From NCBI GenBank assembly GCA_018268015.1, contig JAFDXJ010000053.1, forward strand, positions 124,001-188,000: a DNA stretch of 64,000 bases, given 5' to 3'. The translations under genes and the position numbers were made by a program. Shown here piece after piece: positions 9,463 to 18,086 of this stretch (positions are counted from its first letter, which is position 1; each line of letters opens with the position of its first letter). This DNA comes from Bacteroidota bacterium. GTDB lineage: Bacteria > Bacteroidota > Bacteroidia > Chitinophagales > Chitinophagaceae. The notes under the pieces are model-generated. The model was not told the DNA's origin, ran no database searches, and saw only the letters and a list, made by a program, of their open reading frames with translations.

Positions 9463-10263
9463 ATGATCCACCCGCATACTTATATACATCCCCATGCGAA
9501 ATTAGCAGAGAATGTAAAAGTTGATCCATTTACCGTAATCCATCAGGATGTGGAAATAGGCGAAGGCACCTGGATAGGAAGTAATGTAACCATCCTTGAA
9601 GGGGCGCGCATAGGGAAGAATTGCCGCATTTTCCCTGGGGCTGTAATTGCCGCTATTCCGCAGGACATGAAATATAATGGCGAAAAAACATTTGTAGAAA
9701 TTGGAGATAATACGACTATCCGGGAATTTGTAACAGTGAACCGTGGCACTACAGACAGGAAAACAACAAGGGTGGGCAATAACTGCCTTATTATGGCTTA
9801 TTGCCATATAGCCCATGATTGCCAGGTAGGAAATCATTGTATTATGAGTAACAGTTCGCAAATGGCCGGGCATGTTATTATGGGAGATTGGGCCATAATT
9901 GCAGGTGTTTGCGCTATTCACCAATTTGTGCAAATAGGCCAACACGCTTATATAGCCGGGGGTAGTTTGGTGAGTAAAGATGTTCCCCCTTATATTAAAG
10001 CCATTCGCAACCCGCTTAGCTATGGCGGGGTGAACAGTGTAGGCCTGAAAAGAAGAGGGTTTGGGCTTATACAAATAAATCATATTTTAGACATTTATAG
10101 AATTATCTATAATAAAGGAATGAATACCACACAGGCGCTGGAATATATAGAAGAGGAATTACCTGCATCTGATGAACGGGACGAAATAGTTTCATTTATT
10201 CGCAATAGTGGCCGTGGAATTATTAAACGATTCTCAAAAAACCTGCTGGAAGAAGAAGATTGA
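9463..10263 (+). CDS. lpxA: Acyl-ACP--UDP-N-acetylglucosamine O-acyltransferase
   Basis: LpxA performs the first step of lipid A synthesis, attaching a 3-hydroxyacyl chain to UDP-GlcNAc. The 266-residue protein starts directly with hexapeptide repeats (IHPHTYIHPHAKLAENV) and forms a left-handed beta-helix to about residue 185, including the catalytic-region MAYCHIAHDCQVGN and HQFVQIGQHAYIAGG. A C-terminal helical domain follows (GLIQINHILDIYRIIYNKG). Length and layout are typical. It follows lpxD and lpxC-fabZ, in the usual Bacteroidota order. Confidence 0.96.
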   Translation: MIHPHTYIHPHAKLAENVKVDPFTVIHQDVEIGEGTWIGSNVTILEGARIGKNCRIFPGAVIAAIPQDMKYNGEKTFVEIGDNTTIREFVTVNRGTTDRKTTRVGNNCLIMAYCHIAHDCQVGNHCIMSNSSQMAGHVIMGDWAIIAGVCAIHQFVQIGQHAYIAGGSLVSKDVPPYIKAIRNPLSYGGVNSVGLKRRGFGLIQINHILDIYRIIYNKGMNTTQALEYIEEELPASDERDEIVSFIRNSGRGIIKRFSKNLLEEED

Positions 10264-10300
10264 CCACCATTGTTTATACCATTCACCGGTCATAGATTAA

Positions 10301-10969
10301 ATGTATATCCATTTACAAAATACAGGGAAAAGGTTTAACAATGAATGGATTTTCAGGCATTTGTCCTATACATTTCAAATGGGTGAGACATATGCATTGT
10401 GTGGGCCAAATGGTAGCGGAAAAAGCACTTTATTACAACTGATTGCAGGCGCCATCATGCCAAATGAAGGATCCGTTTCATTTTCTGAGAAAGAAATCCC
10501 TCCAAAGATTCAAACCGCTTCCATTCAAATTGAAACAGATATCTTCTCGAAAATATCATTTGTAGCACCTTATCTGGAACTGATTGAAGAAATGAGTGCA
10601 ACAGAATTTTTAAATTTTCATGCTGTTTTTAAACCTATGATATCAACCTATAAAATTCCTCAAATATTGAAAATGATAGGCTTGGAAAATACGGATAAAA
10701 AACAAATCCGATTTTTTAGTAGCGGCATGAAACAACGTTTAAAACTCGCTCAGGGTTTTTTTTCTGATGTACCTGTTTTACTGCTGGACGAACCCTGCAC
10801 TAACCTTGATGATGAGGGTTATGCATTATATTATGATCTTGTTCAAGAATTCATGAAAAATAAAATACTTATCATTGGCAGTAATGATAAAAATGAATTT
10901 TCTTTTTGTAAAAATATACTTCAGGTTCTTGATTATAAGAAAGATACAGGTCGTACAAAAATCAATTGA
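10301..10969 (+). CDS. ABC transporter ATP-binding protein without permease
   Basis: The 222-residue ATPase has Walker A (GPNGSGKST, about 35-43), a signature loop in the variant form FSSGMKQRLKL (about 136-146), Walker B (VLLLDEP, about 155-161), and a short C-terminus. It follows lpxA by 37 bases on the same strand and is probably cotranscribed. No permease gene is adjacent, so the partner is unknown. It could pair with an unlinked membrane protein or act as a soluble regulatory ATPase. The C-terminal H-loop is poorly conserved (IIGSNDKNE), which is unusual for an active transporter. Confidence 0.82.
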   Translation: MYIHLQNTGKRFNNEWIFRHLSYTFQMGETYALCGPNGSGKSTLLQLIAGAIMPNEGSVSFSEKEIPPKIQTASIQIETDIFSKISFVAPYLELIEEMSATEFLNFHAVFKPMISTYKIPQILKMIGLENTDKKQIRFFSSGMKQRLKLAQGFFSDVPVLLLDEPCTNLDDEGYALYYDLVQEFMKNKILIIGSNDKNEFSFCKNILQVLDYKKDTGRTKIN

Positions 10970-11017
10970 CCAAAGAAATTCAGTAGTAATAATTATCTAA
11001 AACTTCATACAAAAGAC

Positions 11018-12106
11018 ATGAAGCATATAAGCTCAAAAGATCTCCTTGATTTTGCAAAAAATGTTTTTTTGAAAATAGGTTGCACTTCTCAGGATGCAAC
11101 CCTTGCTGCGGAGGTATTAATAGCTGCAGACCGAAGAGGAATTGACAGCCATGGCGCAGCACGGATGAGCGGGTATGTTCGTTTATGGGAAGCCGGTAGA
11201 ATCAATACCAGGCCTTCCATCAAAGTCATTCATGAAACTCCCTCAACAGCTGTAATAGATGGTGATTCCGGGTTAGGATTGGTTGTAGCACCATATGCCA
11301 TGAAAATGGCTATTGAAAAAGCAAAAATAGCCGGCACCGGTTGGGTAAGCGTACAGAATAGTAATCATTTTGGTATTGCAGGAATTCATGCAATGATGGC
11401 ATTGGAAAATGATATGATCGGGATCGCTATGACCAATGCCAGTGCTCTTGTAGCACCTACTTTCAGTATGGAAAGAATGTTGGGCACAAATCCCATTGCC
11501 ATTGCTATTCCCGCAAAAGAGCAACCTGCCATCGTCGCGGATTTTGCTACAACTACAGCCTCTAATGGTAAACTTGAAATATTACAAAGAGAAAACAAAT
11601 CTACTCCGGAAGGCTGGGTTCAGGATGAAGCTGGGAATGCTTCCACAGATGCTGCAGAATTAAAAAAAGGGGGTTCTTTATTGCCATTAGGCAGCGATAA
11701 AATTCATGGCAGCCACAAAGGTTATGCACTGGGAAGTATTGTTGATATTTTTTCTGCTGTTTTAAGCGGAGCTTCTTATGGCCCCTGGGTGCCGCCTTTT
11801 CCTGCATATGTACCCATGCCGGAAAATATGCCCGGCAAGGGCCTGGGTCATTTCTTTGGCGCTATGCGGGTTGATGCATTTCGACCTAAAGAGACGTATT
11901 ATCATCATATTGACCATTGGATTAAAAGAATGCGGGAAGCAAAACCGGCTCCGGGATATGATAAAGTATTAATTCCCGGTGACCCGGAAAGAGCGATGGA
12001 AAAAATTACCGAAACTGTTGGTATTTCTTTGAATGATAAAGTTTATGAAGATTTGAAGGAACTGGATAAAAAATTTTCAATTCATTTTTTCAAAAAGGAT
12101 CTTTAA
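11018..12106 (+). CDS. Ldh2/MDH2-family NAD(P)-dependent malate/L-lactate-type dehydrogenase
   Basis: The 362-residue protein belongs to the Ldh2 (YlbC/ComC/MdhII) oxidoreductase family, which reduces or oxidises 2-hydroxy/2-oxo acids and is unrelated to classic lactate dehydrogenase. Family landmarks are the catalytic-region DRRGIDSHG (about 34-42), NSNHFGIAG (about 114-122), TNASALVAP, LGTNPIAIA, and KGYALG. The substrate (malate, lactate, sulfolactate or ureidoglycolate in different members) cannot be assigned from sequence. The gene stands alone between the ABC ATPase and ubiX. Confidence 0.88.
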   Translation: MKHISSKDLLDFAKNVFLKIGCTSQDATLAAEVLIAADRRGIDSHGAARMSGYVRLWEAGRINTRPSIKVIHETPSTAVIDGDSGLGLVVAPYAMKMAIEKAKIAGTGWVSVQNSNHFGIAGIHAMMALENDMIGIAMTNASALVAPTFSMERMLGTNPIAIAIPAKEQPAIVADFATTTASNGKLEILQRENKSTPEGWVQDEAGNASTDAAELKKGGSLLPLGSDKIHGSHKGYALGSIVDIFSAVLSGASYGPWVPPFPAYVPMPENMPGKGLGHFFGAMRVDAFRPKETYYHHIDHWIKRMREAKPAPGYDKVLIPGDPERAMEKITETVGISLNDKVYEDLKELDKKFSIHFFKKDL

Positions 12107-12145
12107 CCTGTATTCTTCTCTGAGGGGTTATCGCTTTCAATAGCT

Positions 12146-12153
12146 TATTTTTG
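12146..12153 (+). promoter_or_regulatory. Candidate -7 element of ubiX, setting the start
   Basis: TATTTTTG matches TAnnTTTG. It overlaps the alternative TTG start at 12151 and lies only 9 bases before the ATG at 12163, which argues for the ATG and for a very short or absent 5' leader. Confidence 0.5.
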
Positions 12154-12162
12154 AGTAAAAAG

Positions 12163-12723
12163 ATGGGTAATAAAATTGTTTTAGCTGTTTCAGGAGCAAG
12201 CGGCGCTATCTATGCACGGCAGGCATTGCAGAAATTGCAAAGTATCCGTAGCCAATGGGAAGCCTTATCCGTTGTGATGAGTGACAATGCTAAAGAAGTT
12301 TGGAGAACGGAATTAGGAGATGCAGACTATGAAAAAATGGATCTTCAATTTTATTCAAAAAAAGATTTTTGTGCACCTTTTGCATCTGGCTCCGCCTCAT
12401 ATAATATAATGATTGTTTTACCATGCAGTATGGGCCTTTTGAGTCGGATTGCTCATGGGGTGAGTGATGATCTGATTACTCGTGCAGCGGATGTGATGTT
12501 GAAGGAGAAAAGGAAACTCATTTTGGGTATTCGCGAAATGCCTTACAATTTGATACATATTAAAAATATGGAATTGGTAACACTTGCCGGTGGCATTATT
12601 TGCCCGGCCTCCCCTTCCTATTATTCTATGCCAAAAAATATTGAAGAATTAGCATCTACAGTTACAGACAGGATATTGAGCCTTGCAGGTTTTCATTTGA
12701 ATCGCTTTAAGTGGGGAGAATAG
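12163..12723 (+). CDS. ubiX: UbiX-like flavin prenyltransferase
   Basis: UbiX-type enzymes attach a dimethylallyl group to FMN, making the prenylated flavin cofactor of UbiD-type decarboxylases. The 186-residue flavoprotein has the N-terminal VSGASGAIYARQAL nucleotide loop, PCSMGLLSRIAHGVSDDLITRAADV, the KRKLILGIREMP stretch, and PASPSYYSMP near the C-terminus. The chosen ATG lies 12 bases inside a longer TTG frame. No ubiD partner is nearby. A bidirectional terminator follows the gene. Confidence 0.9.
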   Translation: MGNKIVLAVSGASGAIYARQALQKLQSIRSQWEALSVVMSDNAKEVWRTELGDADYEKMDLQFYSKKDFCAPFASGSASYNIMIVLPCSMGLLSRIAHGVSDDLITRAADVMLKEKRKLILGIREMPYNLIHIKNMELVTLAGGIICPASPSYYSMPKNIEELASTVTDRILSLAGFHLNRFKWGE

Positions 12724-12758
12724 GACTGCCATAGTTCTATAACTTAAAGCAGGTATAA

Positions 12759-12790
12759 AAAAAGCCCGGTAAATGAATGCCGGGCTTTTT
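12759..12790. terminator. Bidirectional terminator between ubiX and rpsA
   Basis: An 11-base perfect inverted repeat (AAAAAGCCCGG / CCGGGCTTTTT) with a 10-base loop has an A-run on one side and a T-run on the other, so it can end both convergent genes. Confidence 0.88.
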
Positions 12791-12808
12791 AATTTAAAAG
12801 ATCAGGTT

Positions 12809-14740
12809 TTATTCAGACTCCTTATTATTTTCTTCCTGCTTCAATTTCTCTTTAATTTCAGCTAATGCGCCCAAATCGCCAAGTGTTGTTTTTTCTACTT
12901 TGCTCTGAATATTTTTCACGGCCTTCTTGGTTTTTTCTGCTTCTACACGAGCTTCTTTTTTCTGAGATTCTTCTTCAGCAGCTTGTGCTTGCTCCCAAAT
13001 ACGGCTATGGCTTAAAATGATTCTTTTTTCATTCCTGTCAAATTCGATGATTACGAATTTTGCAGTTTCATCAGCGCCAATACTCTTTCCATCTTCACGG
13101 GTAAGATGCCTGTTAGGTGCGAAACCTTCTAAGCCATAAGCTAATTGAACTGTAGCGCCTTTATCATCCCTACGGGTGATGGTACCTTCATGTTCAGTAC
13201 CTACTGCAAAGGTTTCAGACAATGCATTCCAGGGATCTTCTTCCAATTGTTTATGCCCTAAATGTAATTTGCGGTTTTCTTTATCAATACCCATGATAAT
13301 GGTATCAATATTTTCACCTACTTTAGTGTATTCAGAAGGATGATTGTATCTCTTTAACCAGTTAAGATCGCTTATATGAATCATGCCTCCAATGCCCGGC
13401 TCTAATTCCACAAATACACCATAAGGGGTAATATTTTTTACCAAACCAAGATGTTTGCTACCTTCCGGATATTTATTTTCAATGGCATTCCATGGGTCCT
13501 CAGAGAGTTGTTTAATAGAAAGGCTCATTTTGCGGGCATCTTTGTCGAGGGTGACTACTTTGGCTTCATACTCATCATTCAATTTGAAAAATTCTTTGGC
13601 ATTCACCGGCGTATTGGCCCAGGTTATTTCACTCACATGCACCAGGCCTTCAACTCCGGGTTGAATTTCAAGGAAAGCACCATAATCTTCAATATTCACC
13701 ACTTTTCCTTTTACTGTAGCTCCTTCATGTATCCATTCCGGTAGAATATCCCATGGATGTGGTGTTAATTGTTTAAGACCCAGGCTGATTCTTTTTTTAT
13801 CATCATCAAAATCTAGAACAACCACTTGTAATTTCTGATCCATTTTTAGCACTTCACTTGGATGGAAAATCCGTCCCCAGGAGATATCTGTGATATACAG
13901 TAAGCCATCAAGGCCACCCAGATCCATGAAAGCACCAAAGTCAGTAATATTTTTCACTGTTCCTTCGAGTACCTGACCTTTTTCCAATTTACTCATGATT
14001 TCTGCTCTTTGGGCTTCAATATCACTTTCAATTAATGCTTTGTGTGAAACGACAGCATTTTTTATGGTCTCATTGATTTTAACTACTTTAAACTCCATGG
14101 TTTTACCAACAAACTGGTCATAATCAGTTACCGGTTTTACGTCAATTTGTGATCCCGGAAGGAATGTTTCCATGCCAAATACATCTACAATCAAGCCGCC
14201 TTTTGTTTTGCTGGTAACAACTCCGGTTACCACTTCACCGGTCTTATGTACTTCCATTATTTTTTCCCAGGCTCTATATATTCTTGCAGATTTACGGCTC
14301 AGGTTTAAATGCCCCTGCCTGTCTTCTTTTTCCAAAACCATCACTTCTACTTCATCACCAATAGCTATACCCGGCAGATCCCTGAATTCATTCAGTGAAA
14401 TCATACCATCGCTTTTAAATCCGATATTTAATACAGCATCAGTTTTAGTGAGTCCAACAATAGTACCATTAATAATTTCACCATCTTCAATTTGTACGAA
14501 AGTGCCTTCATAGACTTTATCATATTTCTCCTTTTCCGCATCAGTGTATTGAGCAACATTACGTTTATCAATACTCCAGTCAAAATCATCATGTGCAGAT
14601 TGAACATCTTCTTTCACCATTTCCTTAGGTGTTTCGTTATCTCCTCCAGGTTCATTTGTTATCGCTGTAGCGGGGTGCTCAATGGGCGTTTCCGGCTCCT
14701 GGTTTTCAGCGTTTTGATTAACAATATTATTTTCACTCAT
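12809..14740 (-). CDS. rpsA: 30S ribosomal protein S1
   Basis: S1 binds mRNA on the small ribosomal subunit and aids initiation. The 643-residue protein has a disordered acidic N-terminus (about 1-80), then six S1/OB-fold repeats recognisable by their G-x-V openings (for example GTVKNITDFGAFMDLGG, GKVVNIEDYGAFLEI, GLVKNITPYGVFVELEP), and a lysine/glutamate-rich tail. Genes here largely lack Shine-Dalgarno sequences, which makes S1 particularly relevant for initiation. A promoter and a small leader hairpin lie just upstream. Confidence 0.96.
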   Translation of the reverse strand: MSENNIVNQNAENQEPETPIEHPATAITNEPGGDNETPKEMVKEDVQSAHDDFDWSIDKRNVAQYTDAEKEKYDKVYEGTFVQIEDGEIINGTIVGLTKTDAVLNIGFKSDGMISLNEFRDLPGIAIGDEVEVMVLEKEDRQGHLNLSRKSARIYRAWEKIMEVHKTGEVVTGVVTSKTKGGLIVDVFGMETFLPGSQIDVKPVTDYDQFVGKTMEFKVVKINETIKNAVVSHKALIESDIEAQRAEIMSKLEKGQVLEGTVKNITDFGAFMDLGGLDGLLYITDISWGRIFHPSEVLKMDQKLQVVVLDFDDDKKRISLGLKQLTPHPWDILPEWIHEGATVKGKVVNIEDYGAFLEIQPGVEGLVHVSEITWANTPVNAKEFFKLNDEYEAKVVTLDKDARKMSLSIKQLSEDPWNAIENKYPEGSKHLGLVKNITPYGVFVELEPGIGGMIHISDLNWLKRYNHPSEYTKVGENIDTIIMGIDKENRKLHLGHKQLEEDPWNALSETFAVGTEHEGTITRRDDKGATVQLAYGLEGFAPNRHLTREDGKSIGADETAKFVIIEFDRNEKRIILSHSRIWEQAQAAEEESQKKEARVEAEKTKKAVKNIQSKVEKTTLGDLGALAEIKEKLKQEENNKESE

Positions 14741-14748
14741 ACTTTTAT

Positions 14749-14768
14749 CCCGAGGGTTTTATTTCGGG
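14749..14768 (-). other. Small hairpin in the rpsA leader
   Basis: CCCGA / TCGGG can pair in the leader between the promoter and start codon, at or close to the predicted 5' end of the transcript. The stem is only five pairs, so the structure is tentative. Confidence 0.35.
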
Positions 14769-14772
14769 GTTG

Positions 14773-14780
14773 CAAAAATA
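14773..14780 (-). promoter_or_regulatory. Candidate -7 element for rpsA
   Basis: On the minus strand this reads TATTTTTG, an exact TAnnTTTG match 32 bases before the rpsA start. Confidence 0.55.
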
Positions 14781-14847
14781 GGGTAAAAGCCTGATATAAC
14801 AAGGAGATGAGGCAATAATTTCAAGAGAATAAACGGGGGAATAAAGA

Positions 14848-15276
14848 TCAGGATTGAATATAATTTTTCAGTTCTGAAATGGTGTCCTTTTGGGATAAAA
14901 GAATTTCTGAAATGATGTCGTAAACAGATAAAAACCCAACGAGGGTGTCATTTTCCATGACAGGAAGATAACGAAGGTTTTGATCGCTCAGTATTTTCAT
15001 GCAATCATCCACAGTATCTGTTTCTTTTACTGCCGTACAATTTACAGCCATAATCTCTGAAACGGCTGTATTTGTTGAAGAATGACCTTTTAATATGACT
15101 TTTCTGGAATAGTCGCGTTCAGTCATTATACCCAGGAAGCGGTCATTTTCCATTACAATGACAGAACCTATGTTTTTATCAGCCATCAATTGAAGGGCGT
15201 CAATTACTTTGGTATCAGGTGATACAGAGGTTATTGCTCTACCCTTCCTGTTTAAAATATCGCTGACTTTTCGCAT
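14848..15276 (-). CDS. Protein of two tandem CBS domains
   Basis: The 142-residue protein consists almost wholly of a CBS pair: domain one about residues 10-65 (AITSVSPDTKVIDALQLMADKNIGSV), domain two about 75-130 (NCTAVKETDTVDDCMKIL). Each ends in the typical GIMTERD or GFLSVYD strand. Such modules bind adenosine nucleotides and sense energy or redox state. No fused output domain is present, so it may act on a partner protein. It is upstream of rpsA on the same strand, with a 107-base gap that holds the rpsA promoter. Confidence 0.9.
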   Translation of the reverse strand: MRKVSDILNRKGRAITSVSPDTKVIDALQLMADKNIGSVIVMENDRFLGIMTERDYSRKVILKGHSSTNTAVSEIMAVNCTAVKETDTVDDCMKILSDQNLRYLPVMENDTLVGFLSVYDIISEILLSQKDTISELKNYIQS

Positions 15277-15403
15277 AATCTAAATTAATTATTATATTTA
15301 AATTAGAAAAATTTTTTATTAATCGATCGCTTTTATTGACCTATAAAGATATATTCTGTGTTTTCATGCATACTATTTTATAGTTTTACAACGATTATAA
15401 AAT

Positions 15404-16438
15404 ATGAGTAATCTCGATTTGCATATAGATCCTTCATCGCTTACACCAGCGGAAAGAGATTTTGAAAATAGTATCCGGCCCAAAGTGATAGATGAATTCT
15501 CCGGCCAGTTGCAATTAATTGAAAATCTTGTTGTATTTATAAAAGCTGCAAAATTGAGGGGAGATGCCTTGGATCATATCTTGTTTCATGGCCCGCCCGG
15601 ATTGGGGAAGACTACCCTATCCAGAATCGTGGCGAATGAATTGGGTGTACAAATCAGGGAAACATCGGGTCCGGTCATTGAAAAACCGGGTGATCTGGCA
15701 GGTCTATTGACTAACCTGGGCGCTAATGATGTACTCTTTATAGATGAAATTCATCGCCTGAGTTCTGTAGTGGAGGAATATTTATATGCTGCTATGGAAG
15801 ATTTCCGTATTGACATCATGATAGATAGCGGCCCCAATGCACGAAGTATTCAACTGAGCCTTCAGCCATTTACCTTAATTGGTGCAACAACCAGAAGTGG
15901 TTTATTAACAGCGCCCTTGTTATCCCGATTTGGTATCAAAGCAAGACTGGAATACTATCAGGCAGAAATACTCAAAAAGATTATTGAAAGAAATGCGGCC
16001 ATTTTAAATACTCCCATCAGTTCTGAAGCGGCTTTTGAAATTGCGCGCAGAAGCAGGGGAACGCCAAGAATTGCCAATGGCCTATTAAGACGTGTTAGAG
16101 ATTTTGCGCAGGTCTTAAGTGATGGAAAAATTGATATGAAATTAACGCAATATGCGCTGAAAGCTTTAAGTGTAGATGAGCATGGGCTGGATGATATGGA
16201 TAATAAGATTCTTTCTACCATTATTGATAAGTTCAAAGGAGGGCCTGTTGGAATCACCACCATCGCCACTTCTGTAGGAGAGGAAGCAGGCACATTAGAA
16301 GAAGTATATGAACCATTTTTAATACAGGAAGGTTTTCTGCAAAGAACTCCCCGAGGCCGGGAGGCAACTTTAAAAGCGTATCAGCATCTTGGTCGCATAG
16401 CGCCCGCTAAAGGCAGGCAAAGTAGTTTTTTTGATTAG
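15404..16438 (+). CDS. ruvB: Holliday junction branch-migration helicase RuvB
   Basis: RuvB is the AAA+ motor that drives branch migration with RuvA, preparing junctions for RuvC. The 344-residue protein has an N-terminal [11 protein letters not shown] segment, Walker A (GPPGLGKTT, about 64-72), Walker B (LFIDEIHRL), sensor 1 (LIGATTRSG), the arginine-finger region (LLSRFG), and a C-terminal winged helix ([10 protein letters not shown]). ruvC lies about 4 kb downstream on the opposite strand; ruvA is not in the window. Confidence 0.97.
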   Translation: MSNLDLHIDPSSLTPAERDFENSIRPKVIDEFSGQLQLIENLVVFIKAAKLRGDALDHILFHGPPGLGKTTLSRIVANELGVQIRETSGPVIEKPGDLAGLLTNLGANDVLFIDEIHRLSSVVEEYLYAAMEDFRIDIMIDSGPNARSIQLSLQPFTLIGATTRSGLLTAPLLSRFGIKARLEYYQAEILKKIIERNAAILNTPISSEAAFEIARRSRGTPRIANGLLRRVRDFAQVLSDGKIDMKLTQYALKALSVDEHGLDDMDNKILSTIIDKFKGGPVGITTIATSVGEEAGTLEEVYEPFLIQEGFLQRTPRGREATLKAYQHLGRIAPAKGRQSSFFD

Positions 16439-16448
16439 TCAAAAATTT

Positions 16449-16478
16449 AAAAGGCCTATTCTCATGAATAGACCTTTT
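16449..16478. terminator. Terminator between convergent ruvB and the response regulator
   Basis: Thirteen-base arms (AAAAGGCCTATTC and GAATAGACCTTTT) pair with one mismatch around a 4-base loop. The A/T-rich flanks allow it to act in both directions. Confidence 0.75.
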
Positions 16479-16505
16479 GGTTAAAATTATGATGTGTAGT
16501 GATCT

Positions 16506-17201
16506 TTAAGGAGCTACAAGGCGAAAACCATTGCCATGTATATTCACAATTTCAATTTGCTCATCACCTTTCAGGTATTTGCGAAGTTTTGCAATATATA
16601 CGTCCATGCTACGACCATTAAAATAGGTATCGCTTCCCCATATTTTTTTCAATGCTTTTTCTCTGGCGAGTAAATCATTTTTATGTTCTGCAAGCATTTT
16701 CAATAATTCATTTTCTTTGGGTGAAAGTGTTTGCGTTTTACCGTCATAAGATAATTCACGGAGACGAGGGTTGAAGTGGTAAGCGCCCAGATCAAATTGC
16801 ATGTTCTCATTTTCTTTATTGAGATCTTCATTTCTTTTTAGAATTGCTTTTATTTTCAGCAATAAAACTTCACTATCAAAAGGTTTGGTAATGTAGTCAT
16901 CCGCGCCGAGTTTATACCCTTTAATAATATCTTCCTTCATCGTTTTTGCACTTAAGAAAAATAAAGGCATATCGGGATCTATATCGCGAATCTCTTCGGC
17001 TACTGTGAATCCATCCATATTTGGCATCATTACATCAAGCAGACAAATATCGTACTTCTCACGCTGAAATGCAGCGAGGCCAAGCCTTCCATCTCTTTCA
17101 AGGGTGACATCATAATCATTCAATTCGAGGTAATTCTTTAATACCATACCAAGATTTTGATCATCTTCACATAAGAGAATCTTGTATTTTTTACTTTCCA
17201 T
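16506..17201 (-). CDS. OmpR/PhoB-type response regulator (RprY-like)
   Basis: The 231-residue protein has a receiver domain (acidic pocket E12/D13/D14, phosphoacceptor D56 in LLDVMMPNMDG, K in TKPF) and a winged-helix DNA-binding domain (about 130-231) with LSPKENELLKML and the recognition region SMDVYIAKLRKYL. The overall sequence resembles RprY of Bacteroidota. No histidine kinase is adjacent, so it is an orphan by position. It ends convergently with ruvB at a shared terminator. Confidence 0.9.
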   Translation of the reverse strand: MESKKYKILLCEDDQNLGMVLKNYLELNDYDVTLERDGRLGLAAFQREKYDICLLDVMMPNMDGFTVAEEIRDIDPDMPLFFLSAKTMKEDIIKGYKLGADDYITKPFDSEVLLLKIKAILKRNEDLNKENENMQFDLGAYHFNPRLRELSYDGKTQTLSPKENELLKMLAEHKNDLLAREKALKKIWGSDTYFNGRSMDVYIAKLRKYLKGDEQIEIVNIHGNGFRLVAP

Positions 17202-17301
17202 GGGAATCTTTTTTTACAAATAAATGTAATTCATTCAGCCTTTATATCCAAAATCGAGTAATATTTTGTTAAACAATCATGCGTATGCAAGATGGCTTTT
17301 T

Positions 17302-17309
17302 TATATTTG
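17302..17309 (+). promoter_or_regulatory. Candidate -7 element for rsmA, setting the start
   Basis: TATATTTG matches TAnnTTTG and lies 14 bases before the ATG at 17324. It falls inside the longer possible frame from 17279, which supports the shorter start. Confidence 0.5.
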
Positions 17310-17323
17310 TTGACTCTTTTCTT

Positions 17324-18085
17324 ATGGAATATACACTCAAAAAAAAACTTGGCCAGCACTTTTTAAAGGATGAAAGAATCATTCAAAAGATTATAGATTC
17401 TCTTACTGAATCAAAAAGTGATGCGCGATGCTTATTGGAAATTGGGCCGGGTGGCGGCGCGCTTACCCGACATTTAATCCAAATTCCGGGTATTCAGTTC
17501 AAAGCAGTTGAGATAGACCATGAAAAAGTAGAATTTCTGCACAAAAAATTTCCATCACATAAGGAAGCATTCATCGAATCTGATTTTCTTCAAATGGAGA
17601 ATCCATTTGAAGAATCATTTCGCATTATTGGAAATTTCCCTTATAATATCTCAACACAAATCTTGTTTAAAATATTAGAATGGAAAAACGCTGTTCCGGA
17701 AATCATGGGAATGTTTCAGAAAGAAGTAGCTCAACGGATTGCTGCTTTACCGGGGAATAAAACTTATGGCATCATTTCTGTCCTAATACAGGCTTTTTAT
17801 GATGTGGAATATTTATTTGATATTCCCCCGGAGAGCTTTACGCCTCCTCCCAAAGTAATGAGTGGTATGATACGTTTAAAAGTCAGGAATGAAATTCCAT
17901 TGATGAAAAGTGAAGCGTATTTTTTCAGGTTGGTTAAATTGGCCTTTAATCAAAGAAGAAAAATGTTGCGCAATGCAGTAAAATCATTGTTTTCTGAAAT
18001 CGTACTTAGCGATGATTTATTCAGCAGGCGTGCTGAGACTTTGAGTGTAAACGAATTTGCTCAATTGACTTTCAAAATGCATTAA
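17324..18085 (+). CDS. rsmA: 16S rRNA (adenine1518-N6/adenine1519-N6) dimethyltransferase
   Basis: RsmA (KsgA) dimethylates two adjacent adenines in helix 45 of 16S rRNA during late 30S assembly. The 253-residue protein opens with the family signature KKKLGQHFLKD, has the SAM-binding LEIGPGGGALT (about 43-53), the catalytic NFPYNIS (NxPY-type, about 107-113) and the C-terminal NQRRKMLRN. The start at 17324 gives the normal N-terminus; 15 extra residues from 17279 would be atypical. One base separates its stop from the next gene's start, so the two are probably coupled. Confidence 0.95.
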   Translation: MEYTLKKKLGQHFLKDERIIQKIIDSLTESKSDARCLLEIGPGGGALTRHLIQIPGIQFKAVEIDHEKVEFLHKKFPSHKEAFIESDFLQMENPFEESFRIIGNFPYNISTQILFKILEWKNAVPEIMGMFQKEVAQRIAALPGNKTYGIISVLIQAFYDVEYLFDIPPESFTPPPKVMSGMIRLKVRNEIPLMKSEAYFFRLVKLAFNQRRKMLRNAVKSLFSEIVLSDDLFSRRAETLSVNEFAQLTFKMH

Positions 18086-18086
18086 A

